Shown: one piece after another, positions 42,426 through 50,035 of the stretch
Layout: each line of letters opens with the position of its first letter
How positions within the stretch are numbered: position 1 is the stretch's first letter
Assembly (NCBI GenBank): GCA_947450325.1
Contig: CANFUT010000016.1
Span: 32,529 to 96,528 of the forward strand
Source of the DNA: Flavobacteriia bacterium
GTDB taxonomy: Bacteria > Bacteroidota > Bacteroidia > Flavobacteriales_D > Crocinitomicaceae
DNA length: 64,000 nt
Reading direction: 5' to 3'
The notes under the pieces: generated by a model
Databases searched by the model: none
The model's input: only the letters and a program-made list of their open reading frames with translations
What the model was told of the DNA's origin: nothing
Position numbers and translations under genes: made by a program

Positions 42426-43507
42426 TGGAAAGAGAAGGCGCACCAATTAGGGTTGGAATTACGATTGGAGATATCAATGGAATCGGACCCGAAGTAATAA
42501 TCAAAGCTTTAAGAGACAATAGGATATTAGTTGATTGTACTCCAATAATTTATGGATCAACAAAAACGATGTCATACCATAAAAAGGCAATCAAAGACGA
42601 AGAGTTTTTGTATCAATCTTGTAAAACGGCCGAAGAAGCAGTTCCAAGAAAGATAAACATTGTCAACGTTTGGAACGATGAAATCAAATTTGATTTAGGA
42701 ACAGTTACTGAAACTGGCGGAAAATATGCTTTTTTATCTTTAGAGCGAGCAACTGAAGATTTGGCAGCAAACAAAATAGATGTTTTAGTTACAGCTCCAA
42801 TTTCGAAAGAAGCAATTATCAAAGCAGGTTTTCAATTTCCTGGTCATACAGAATACTTGGCACATTTATCGGGCGTAGATGAAGCTTTGATGGTGATGGT
42901 TGGTCCAAATTTGAAAGTAGCATTGGTTACAAGTCATATCGCATTGAAAGATGTGGCAACCAATTTGACCAAAGAAAAAGTTTTCTCAAAAATCAAAGCA
43001 TTAGAAAATAGCTTGAAGAAAGATTTTGGAATCATTCGACCAAGAATCGCTGTATTGGGTGTAAATCCTCACGCTGGCGAAAATGGAAAAATGGGAACTG
43101 AGGAAAGTGAAATTATCAATCCAGCGATTAATCAAGCAAAAGGCGAAGATATTTTGGCTTTTGGACCTTATCCAGCAGACGGCTTTTTCGGTTCGAATCT
43201 ACTTGGGAAATTTGACGGAATTTTGGCGATGTATCACGATCAAGGATTGACTGCTTTCAAAGCATTAGCGTTTGAAGAAGGAGTAAATTATACCGCTGGT
43301 TTGCCAATCGTGCGAACATCTCCAGATCACGGAACGGCATTCGATATTGTAGGTGAAGACAAAGCTTCTGGACAATCGATGAGAAGTGCCATTTACTTGG
43401 CGTTAGATGTATATCGTAAACGACAATTTATCAAAGAAATTTCTGCAAATCCGTTACAAGAACAAAAAAGAGTAGAGGATAAAAGAAAAGGTAGAAGAGA
43501 GGAATAA
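42425..43507 (+). CDS. pdxA: 4-hydroxythreonine-4-phosphate dehydrogenase
   Basis: A 360-residue PdxA of the DXP-dependent pyridoxal 5'-phosphate pathway; it oxidises 4-phosphooxy-threonine with NAD+. Features: the N-terminal VGITIGDINGIGPEV, the metal-site histidine in FPGHTEYLAHLSG, VNPHAGENG, MYHDQGLTAFKALAF and the C-terminal RTSPDHGTAFDI. Family ligands from both subunit faces are present and the length is slightly above the usual 330-350. It is coupled to pepA by a one-base overlap. The last residues (EEKRVEDKRKGRREE-like charged tail) are unusually basic/acidic and probably disordered. Confidence 0.95.
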   Translation: MEREGAPIRVGITIGDINGIGPEVIIKALRDNRILVDCTPIIYGSTKTMSYHKKAIKDEEFLYQSCKTAEEAVPRKINIVNVWNDEIKFDLGTVTETGGKYAFLSLERATEDLAANKIDVLVTAPISKEAIIKAGFQFPGHTEYLAHLSGVDEALMVMVGPNLKVALVTSHIALKDVATNLTKEKVFSKIKALENSLKKDFGIIRPRIAVLGVNPHAGENGKMGTEESEIINPAINQAKGEDILAFGPYPADGFFGSNLLGKFDGILAMYHDQGLTAFKALAFEEGVNYTAGLPIVRTSPDHGTAFDIVGEDKASGQSMRSAIYLALDVYRKRQFIKEISANPLQEQKRVEDKRKGRREE

Positions 43508-43532
43508 TCAATTTTCGTAACAAGTTCAAAAT

Positions 43533-44642
43533 TTGACAAAACTTGCTTATATCTGCAGCTCCTCAAGTTGGGGAGGATTGGAAATGAACCAATGTCGCAA
43601 TGCATTTTGGATGCAAGAACGTGGACATGAAGTTTTGATTTTTGCGTTGAAGGATTCTCCTATTTACAAGAAAGCTGAAAGTTCTAATATTCCTGTAGTT
43701 GCAATCAAAAAGCACCGAAAATATTATGATTTCAGAGCAAGTTTTCAATTGATTAAATTGTTGAAACGAGAAAAAGTTTCACACTTGATTGTAAGAGATA
43801 CAAGAGACATGAGTATCGCTGCGATGGCAAAATTTTGGTCTTTCGGTTTTCGTTTTCATCTGTCTTATTTCATGGAAATGCAATTGGGTGTAAAGAAGAC
43901 CAATTGGTTACATACTTTGAGGTTTAGTCAGTTTGATTTGTGGTCGTGTCCGTTGGCTTGGTTACAAAGTCAAGTGCTTTCCAAGACGCGTTTTGACTTT
44001 AATAAAACTACCATTATTCCTTCAGCTTTGGATCTTTCTCCGTTTCAGTCTGTACCAAAAAATACTGAAATTCAGAACGAAGCGAGGAAATCACTCGATT
44101 TGCCAGAAAATAAAACCATTATTGGTTTGATAGGAAGATTTGATCATCAAAAAGGGCAGGTTTTGTTATTGGAGGCTTTGAGTAATTGTGCCGATCGAGA
44201 TGTTTGTGTTTGCTTGCTAGGCGAACCAACGCGGGATGAAGGCATGGAATATTTTCAAAAAATTGAAACAACAATTGAACAGAATCAATTGCAAAACAGG
44301 GTTTTTATCCGACCATTTCGAGACGATATTGCCACTTTTTATAAAGCAATTGACGCATTTGTAATGGCTTCCAAAGCTGAAACTTTTGGAATGGTCACTA
44401 TTGAAGCTATGGCCAGTGGCGTTCCAACGATTGGGAGCAATGCAGGAGGTACGCCAGAGATTTTAGAATTTGGAAAATTGGGTTTTTTATTTGAGCCACT
44501 CAACGCAACGAGCTTGGCGAATTTAATCGATGAATTTTTAAATAATCGAGACCAAATTTCAGCTTCTATTTTAATGGAAACCGCCAAAAAATACGACCAT
44601 CAAGTAATTTGTAAAGAAGTAGAAACAGCATTGGCTTTATGA
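43533..44642 (+). CDS. Glycosyltransferase family 4 (GT-B fold), TTG start
   Basis: A 369-residue GT4-type transferase of unknown sugar specificity, probably for a cell-surface polysaccharide or lipopolysaccharide. The N-terminal Rossmann half starts LAYICSSSSWGGLEMNQ, with the GG loop expected at the very start. The C-terminal half has IGLIGRFDHQKGQ and the donor-binding E-x7-E region ETFGMVTIEAMASGVP with GGTPEI. No ATG lies upstream, and the next in-frame ATG would remove the glycine loop, so the TTG at 43533 must be the start. It follows pdxA by 25 bp and is probably in the same operon. Confidence 0.9.
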   Translation: MTKLAYICSSSSWGGLEMNQCRNAFWMQERGHEVLIFALKDSPIYKKAESSNIPVVAIKKHRKYYDFRASFQLIKLLKREKVSHLIVRDTRDMSIAAMAKFWSFGFRFHLSYFMEMQLGVKKTNWLHTLRFSQFDLWSCPLAWLQSQVLSKTRFDFNKTTIIPSALDLSPFQSVPKNTEIQNEARKSLDLPENKTIIGLIGRFDHQKGQVLLLEALSNCADRDVCVCLLGEPTRDEGMEYFQKIETTIEQNQLQNRVFIRPFRDDIATFYKAIDAFVMASKAETFGMVTIEAMASGVPTIGSNAGGTPEILEFGKLGFLFEPLNATSLANLIDEFLNNRDQISASILMETAKKYDHQVICKEVETALAL

Positions 44643-44745
44643 GATTTTATTCACAATACCGACAAAAATTACTATTCTCTGTTTTATCTCTTAGAAAATC
44701 AAAAAAATAATCTTTAAAAATGCTTAATTAACGGCTTTTTTAAAA

Positions 44746-44753
44746 TAAATTTG
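44746..44753 (+). promoter_or_regulatory. Candidate -7 box (TAAATTTG) for porW/sprE
   Basis: A full TAnnTTTG match 55 bp before the chosen ATG at 44809. A start site near 44760 would leave a leader of about 50 bases and favour 44809 over the longer frame from 44767. No clear -33 TTG was seen. Confidence 0.35.
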
Positions 44754-44808
44754 TGGAATAAGCGTTTTGATTTTTTGCTTAACGACTCATTATAAAAGAT
44801 TGATATAC

Positions 44809-47529
44809 ATGACTTTTCGTTTAATAAATATATTTACGGGTGTAATTTTATTGTTAATGGTTGCATGTTCAACCGAAAAAAACACATTGATTAATAGAAC
44901 TTACCACAGTACCACTGCAAAATACAACGGGCTATTCAATGCCAATGAGTTATTGAATCAAGCGATGAAATCCTATCAAAATAACTTAAAAGAAGATTAT
45001 TACGACATTTTACCAATTACGCCACTTCCCAATGAGGAAGAAGTGATGGGAATGTATCCTGCCATTGATACTGCTATTTCAAAATGTACCAAAGTGATTT
45101 CTAATCACAGCATGCCCTCCGTAGAAAATTTATCGAAAAAGAAAGAAGAAAACAACCGTTGGATTGATGAAAATTGGTTGGCGATAGGACGAGCAAGTTA
45201 TTACCGAAGAGATTATGATGGAGCGATTAAAAACTTTGAGTTTATCCGAAAATTTTTCGCCAAAGATCCTGCCAATTATGAAGCTACACTTTGGATTGCT
45301 AAATCGCAAATTGAAATAAAAGACTATTCCGGCGCTCAGATTAATCTAGATATATTACAATTGGCCCTTGAAGAAACAGAAGCCAACAAAAAATCTTTCA
45401 ATTGGAAATTTTGGGAAAAGGAAAAAAGTGAAGAGGGAAAAAAAATGACAAAAACGGCTAAAAAACGAGCAAAAAAGGCAAAGAAAAAACAAAAAGAACA
45501 AGACAAAGAAGACGAAAAAGCTGAATTTCCTGAATCCATAAGATTGGAATATGAGAAAACGAAAGCTAAACTATCGCTGATCAAAAAAGAAGACGAAGAA
45601 GCAATCAAATCTTTGGAAGAGGCTCTTAAAGTGGCGAAGAAATCTGCTGACAAAGGAAGGATTCATTTTGTATTGGCGCAAATCAATTCAAGGTCTGGAT
45701 CGAGAGAAAAAGCAAAATATCATTATACCAAAGTGTTGAAATACAATGTTCCTTTTGAAATGAATTTCAACGCACGCATCAATCGTGCATTCATGGGTGG
45801 CGATGATAAAATCAAAAAGCAGCTCAATAAAATGTTGCGTGACGAAAAAAACGCTGAATTCAAGGATCAAATTTATTACGCGCTTGCGGATATTTCATTG
45901 CAAGAAGGTAAGAAGGACAATGGAATACAATTATTGCATAAATCTGCATTTTACTCCACTAATAATCCAAGACAGAAAGGGAAAACCTATGAGCGTTTAG
46001 GCGACATTAGTTTTGTAGATAAAAATTATGTGAAAGCACAAAAATATTATGATAGTTGTTCCAAAGTGATTCCTGAAAATTACCCAAATGCAGAAGGAAT
46101 AAGGAATAAAGCGCTTAAATTACAAGATTTAGTAACTGCTGTAGAAACAGCATTATACGAAGATAGCGTTCAAAGAATTGCCCAATTGTCTCCTAAAGAG
46201 CAAGAGAAATTTGCTGAGAATTTGATTAAGAAAATGAAAGAAGAAGAGGCGTTAAATAAACGCCGTGAAGCTGAAAAATTGAAAGAACTTCAAAACCAAG
46301 CTTTGGCTAATCAAGATCAAATTTCAGGGAACAAAAGTTATTGGAATAATACAAAAACCCGCGCTTCAGGATATGAAGAATTTAGAAAACAGTGGGGACC
46401 GAGAGAAAATGAAGACAATTGGAGAAGAACTGACAAAATTGTTTTAGTTCAATTTTCTCCTGAAGATAAAAATGATTCAATTCCCAAGGCAAACACAAAA
46501 GTTGAAGAAAAAGATACGCTTTCGGTGGAAAGTTTGTTGGCAAATTTACCTTTCGGAGATTCAGCGATTGCAGCTTCGAATGTGAGATTACTCACCGCTT
46601 TATATGATGCTGGAATCATTTACAAAGATCAGTTAAATGAAAATAAAATGGCCGCTGACCAATTTGAAAAAGTATTGGCTCGAAATGTAAAAAGTGATTT
46701 TAACTTGATGTCCGCATATCAATTGTATTTGATTTATGAAAAGACAGATGCTTCAAAATCAGAGGTACATAAAAATTATATTTTAGCAAATTATCCAAAT
46801 TCAGATTATGCCAATTACTTAAGAGATCCTGACTTTTTTGTAAAAAGAAAAGAACGAGAAAAACTCAATGAACAAGATTACATTACCATTTTGGATCGTT
46901 ATAACCGCGGTTTGTATTATCCAGTTATCATTAGAGCTGATGAAGTAATTGATGGTGAAAAAGAGAATGTTTACAGGTCAAAATATATGCTATTAAAAGC
47001 ATTGGCTATGGGGCAATTGAGTGAAGACAAACAAGGTTTAATTCCTGTTTTAGAAATGGTTGTTGCTGAATATCCAGGAACTCCAGAGGAAACTAAAGCC
47101 AAAGAAATGATGGGAATTATTAAAAATGGTTATTCAGCGAATATTCCTGCAGATTTTTCAAAATCAAATTTATATACTTACAAAGAAGATGATGAATATT
47201 GGATTGTTGTTTTTCCAGGGGAAAAAGAATCGAAAAATATTGGTTTAGCGAAGTCGAATGTAAACGATTTTAACAAAGAATTTTTTGGAAGAAATAAGTT
47301 AACCACTGATTCTAAGATTTTTGGAAATGATCAAAGTGTGATTGTTGTTAAAACATTTACCAAAGAAGCTGATGGGACAACCTATATGAATAAGTTCAAA
47401 AAAACCAAAAAGTACTTGGGCGAAATGCAAAATGCCAAGGTGATTTTTATTTCAAAAGATAATCTGAAAATATTATTTGAAACAAAGAAATTGGAAGAAT
47501 ATGAAACTTTCTATTTAGAGTTTTATTGA
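44809..47529 (+). CDS. porW: Type IX secretion/gliding lipoprotein PorW/SprE
   Basis: About 906 residues. The ATG at 44809 gives MTFRLINIFTGVILLLMVACS, a lipoprotein signal with the lipidated cysteine in MVACS; the upstream in-frame start at 44767 would bury it. The rest is a chain of TPR-like helical repeats (GAIKNFEFIRKFF, EKAKYHYTKVL, YVKAQKYYDSC), a charged linker, the conserved block YEEFRKQWGPRENEDNWRR, and a C-terminal domain (EYWIVVFPGEKESKN ... VIFISKDNLKI) typical of PorW/SprE. PorW is thought to link the T9SS energising and translocon parts, and in Flavobacterium SprE is needed for gliding and adhesin export. An odd point is a Lys/Glu-rich stretch at 45406-45530 in the TPR array. 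It fits the four T9SS cargo genes in this window. Confidence 0.9.
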   Translation: MTFRLINIFTGVILLLMVACSTEKNTLINRTYHSTTAKYNGLFNANELLNQAMKSYQNNLKEDYYDILPITPLPNEEEVMGMYPAIDTAISKCTKVISNHSMPSVENLSKKKEENNRWIDENWLAIGRASYYRRDYDGAIKNFEFIRKFFAKDPANYEATLWIAKSQIEIKDYSGAQINLDILQLALEETEANKKSFNWKFWEKEKSEEGKKMTKTAKKRAKKAKKKQKEQDKEDEKAEFPESIRLEYEKTKAKLSLIKKEDEEAIKSLEEALKVAKKSADKGRIHFVLAQINSRSGSREKAKYHYTKVLKYNVPFEMNFNARINRAFMGGDDKIKKQLNKMLRDEKNAEFKDQIYYALADISLQEGKKDNGIQLLHKSAFYSTNNPRQKGKTYERLGDISFVDKNYVKAQKYYDSCSKVIPENYPNAEGIRNKALKLQDLVTAVETALYEDSVQRIAQLSPKEQEKFAENLIKKMKEEEALNKRREAEKLKELQNQALANQDQISGNKSYWNNTKTRASGYEEFRKQWGPRENEDNWRRTDKIVLVQFSPEDKNDSIPKANTKVEEKDTLSVESLLANLPFGDSAIAASNVRLLTALYDAGIIYKDQLNENKMAADQFEKVLARNVKSDFNLMSAYQLYLIYEKTDASKSEVHKNYILANYPNSDYANYLRDPDFFVKRKEREKLNEQDYITILDRYNRGLYYPVIIRADEVIDGEKENVYRSKYMLLKALAMGQLSEDKQGLIPVLEMVVAEYPGTPEETKAKEMMGIIKNGYSANIPADFSKSNLYTYKEDDEYWIVVFPGEKESKNIGLAKSNVNDFNKEFFGRNKLTTDSKIFGNDQSVIVVKTFTKEADGTTYMNKFKKTKKYLGEMQNAKVIFISKDNLKILFETKKLEEYETFYLEFY

Positions 47530-47559
47530 TTTGTAGTATTTTTGAGGAAAATAAGCTCT

Positions 47560-47784
47560 ATGGAGGAATTACCGAAAGAAAAAAATAAAACAAATGTTTA
47601 TCTTCGGTTTTCATCTTTGGGTTTACAAATGGGAGGAATCATTGCTGTTTTTACTTGGTTAGGAACATTTTTAGATAAAAAGCAAGTAAATGAAACCCCT
47701 GTTTGGACAATTATTTTGTCTTTGTTTGGAGTTGCTGGATCACTTTATTTAGTGATTAGGGAAGTACGTAAAATCGACAATTAA
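47560..47784 (+). CDS. atpZ: AtpZ/AtpI family protein
   Basis: A 74-residue membrane protein with two transmembrane helices (LGLQMGGIIAVFTWLGTFLD and PVWTIILSLFGVAGSLYLVI), matching the AtpZ/AtpI group usually encoded at the head of ATP synthase operons, where it helps c-ring assembly or magnesium supply. The ATG at 47560 (MEELPKEKN) is the credible start; the frame also extends to a TTG at 47542. It lies 30 bp after porW. The next gene is a small membrane protein, but no F0F1 genes follow. Confidence 0.85.
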   Translation: MEELPKEKNKTNVYLRFSSLGLQMGGIIAVFTWLGTFLDKKQVNETPVWTIILSLFGVAGSLYLVIREVRKIDN

Positions 47785-47789
47785 AAATT

Positions 47790-48164
47790 ATGAAGACAAA
47801 GTTTTTTAAATTTTTTCCTTTTGTAATGGCGATCGTTTTAGTAAGTCATTTTATACTGGTTTTGACGGAAAAAATTCAGGCAGAAATTCTACCAGCAATT
47901 ATTGTTGACGGTTCATTGAGTTTGATTTTTGGAGTAGGTATCTTCATTATTTTGCCTGGTTTGAAAAAAGATTCTGAATATTTTGCCATGAGATTTATTG
48001 GCTTAACAACATTGCAGATGTTATCCATGATGACCTTGATTGCTGTTTTGATTTTTGGAAACCTTTCTGAGCCTCGTTATTGGGCGTTAACTGCAATAAC
48101 TTTGTTTGCTTTTTTATTGAGCGTTCAATCCTTTTTGTTTATAAAAGAAGTAAATAAAAAATAG
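47790..48164 (+). CDS. Small membrane protein of the ATP synthase leader region (hypothetical)
   Basis: A 124-residue protein with four predicted transmembrane helices (FVMAIVLVSHFILVL, LIFGVGIFIILPG, LSMMTLIAVLIF, ALTAITLFAFLLSVQS). It starts 5 bp after atpZ and is surely co-transcribed with it. In many Flavobacteriia a similar short membrane protein sits between atpZ and atpB; that is recalled context, not a sequence match. It ends only 5 bp from the convergent cutC gene, leaving no room for atpB. Function unknown. Confidence 0.75.
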   Translation: MKTKFFKFFPFVMAIVLVSHFILVLTEKIQAEILPAIIVDGSLSLIFGVGIFIILPGLKKDSEYFAMRFIGLTTLQMLSMMTLIAVLIFGNLSEPRYWALTAITLFAFLLSVQSFLFIKEVNKK

Positions 48165-48169
48165 TCGTT

Positions 48170-48868
48170 TTACCTCGTTTCAAAAGCACGAATCATTTCC
48201 TGAATTTTTACCAAATCTGGTTGCAAGGTTTCAATTGCATATCTTGGATTTACGCCCATTTTTTGCATCGTTGTTCCCGAAAAATGGATGGCGTTTGGAT
48301 TGACTTTGGTCTTTATTTCAAAGATGTTTTTCGAGTTTACTCCACCGCCCACCATGATTTCAATTCGATCAGCAGCAAATTTTTTCATTTCGATTAACTG
48401 TGCAATTCCCTCTGTCGCATTGATTGCTTGACCAGAAGTTAAGATGCGTCTGAAACCCAATTCGATGAGTTTTTCCATGCTCGATTTCCAATCTTTTACT
48501 TCGTCAAATGCTTTGTGAAAAGTTACTGGAACAGCACCTGCAAATTTGATGGCTTCTTTTAAAAAAGATTCATCCAAATCGTTTTGTCTGTCTAGTGCGC
48601 CAACAACTATTCCATGAACTCCGATAGATCGAGACGTTCGAATGTCGGTTAGCATGACTTCTTTTTCATCAGCATTGTAATCGAAATTTCCACCTCGTGG
48701 GCGAATCAATACGTGAGTTTCGATGATATTCTTTGAAAATTCTTGTAAACCGATAGAAGGTGTTATTCCTCCAATCTCTAATTGTTGACAAAGCTCAATT
48801 CTCGAAAACGAAAGTTGATTTGCTATTCTTACAGCGAGTTCATTTCCAGCACAAAGTTCTAATTTCAT
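48170..48868 (-). CDS. cutC: CutC family protein
   Basis: A 232-residue TIM-barrel protein of the CutC family. Visible family motifs are KLELCAGNE, RIELCQQLEIGGITPS at the N-terminus, RPRGGNFDY, VGALDRQNDLD, FHKAFDEV, RILTSGQ, VGGGVNSKN and IHFSGT. CutC was first linked to copper tolerance in E. coli, but the direct role is disputed and the bacterial reaction is not settled. Its ATG overlaps the TGA of the upstream MscS gene by four bases (ATGA), so both are co-translated from one message. Confidence 0.92.
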   Translation of the reverse strand: MKLELCAGNELAVRIANQLSFSRIELCQQLEIGGITPSIGLQEFSKNIIETHVLIRPRGGNFDYNADEKEVMLTDIRTSRSIGVHGIVVGALDRQNDLDESFLKEAIKFAGAVPVTFHKAFDEVKDWKSSMEKLIELGFRRILTSGQAINATEGIAQLIEMKKFAADRIEIMVGGGVNSKNIFEIKTKVNPNAIHFSGTTMQKMGVNPRYAIETLQPDLVKIQEMIRAFETR

Positions 48869-49971
48869 TCGCCTTTTTTTTCAATGAAAAGATGTTGTTG
48901 CGGAAATGGAATATTGATGGCATATTGTCTGAAAAGGCGATCGATTTCAAATCTAATTTCTGATTTATAATTGCTCGCATCCCAACCTTGATCTGCCCAA
49001 AAAATCAACTCTAAATCCAACCCTTTGTCTCCAAAATCTTTCATTCTAACCGCGACTGGCTCAGATTTATTGACTTTCGGATGACTCAGTGCCGCTTGTT
49101 TTAGTAGGGTACAAACCAATTCTGTATTCGACTGATATTCAACAGTAACATTGATTATAAATCTAGAAAGCTCAGTGCCATGACTCCAATTCTCCACATA
49201 TTCTTGTGTCAATTTTGCATTTGGAATCAATAACACGTTTCCGTCGCGCGTTTCGATTTGTGTAGTTCTAACATTGATCTTTAATATTTTAGCTACAATT
49301 GGTTCTTTGAATTTTGAATCTTGTAGTTCAATGATATCCCCAATTTTCAAACTTCCTTCAAACAGTAAAATCAAGCCTGAAAACCAATCTTTGAATACAT
49401 CTTGCAAACCAAGTCCTAATCCAACCAACAATGCGGCTGAACCTCCCAAAAACACACTTGCGTTGATGTCTAATTCTTGTAAACACAGGTAAAAAGCGAT
49501 GACGTAAATGATGTATTTACTGATTTGTACATACACATATTCAGTGCTCGGATTATAATCTGATTTTCCTCTAAACTTCTTATTATAATAAAGTTTCAGG
49601 AAGTTGAGAATCATCCTTGACACGATGATGATGATGATTACCGAAATGATTTGCGAGAAATTTATCCTGATTTTATTGGATTTGATGATGTCGTATTCCA
49701 AGAACTCAGTGAAAGTAATTTCTTCATTGTTGATGTTGAAGCTATAAATGGCAATGTAAAAAGCTAGAATGTAAACACTTTGACTCAGTAATTTCAACCA
49801 AGTTGCCCTTCTACCTTCCAATTTGATATTCGCCCCAATCAAATAGCGTTTCATCGATTGGTGAATCAATTTTCGCAAGAGAAACGCAATGAAAAAAATG
49901 ATGAAAAGCGCGATTAAATTCCAAAGACAAACCTTGTAAGGACCGAATTGAAATAAAGTGTAACTCATCAT
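48865..49971 (-). CDS. Mechanosensitive channel of the MscS family
   Basis: A 368-residue small-conductance mechanosensitive channel that opens under membrane tension. There are several N-terminal membrane helices (about residues 10-180), the pore-lining helix with small residues GGSAALLVGLGLGLQ, then the MscS beta domain (GDIIEL, RTTQIETRDGNVLLIPNAKL, ENWSHG) and the C-terminal alpha/beta domain (KDFGDKGLDLELIFW). Compared with E. coli MscS (286 residues) it has extra N-terminal helices, as in YbdG/YnaI-type channels. It forms an operon with cutC by a four-base overlap. Confidence 0.93.
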   Translation of the reverse strand: MMSYTLFQFGPYKVCLWNLIALFIIFFIAFLLRKLIHQSMKRYLIGANIKLEGRRATWLKLLSQSVYILAFYIAIYSFNINNEEITFTEFLEYDIIKSNKIRINFSQIISVIIIIIVSRMILNFLKLYYNKKFRGKSDYNPSTEYVYVQISKYIIYVIAFYLCLQELDINASVFLGGSAALLVGLGLGLQDVFKDWFSGLILLFEGSLKIGDIIELQDSKFKEPIVAKILKINVRTTQIETRDGNVLLIPNAKLTQEYVENWSHGTELSRFIINVTVEYQSNTELVCTLLKQAALSHPKVNKSEPVAVRMKDFGDKGLDLELIFWADQGWDASNYKSEIRFEIDRLFRQYAINIPFPQQHLFIEKKGE

Positions 49972-50035
49972 AGATATTGCTTTTTATTTTGGTTTGAACA
50001 AAAGTACTGAATTTAGATTTGAATTGTTTTGTCGC

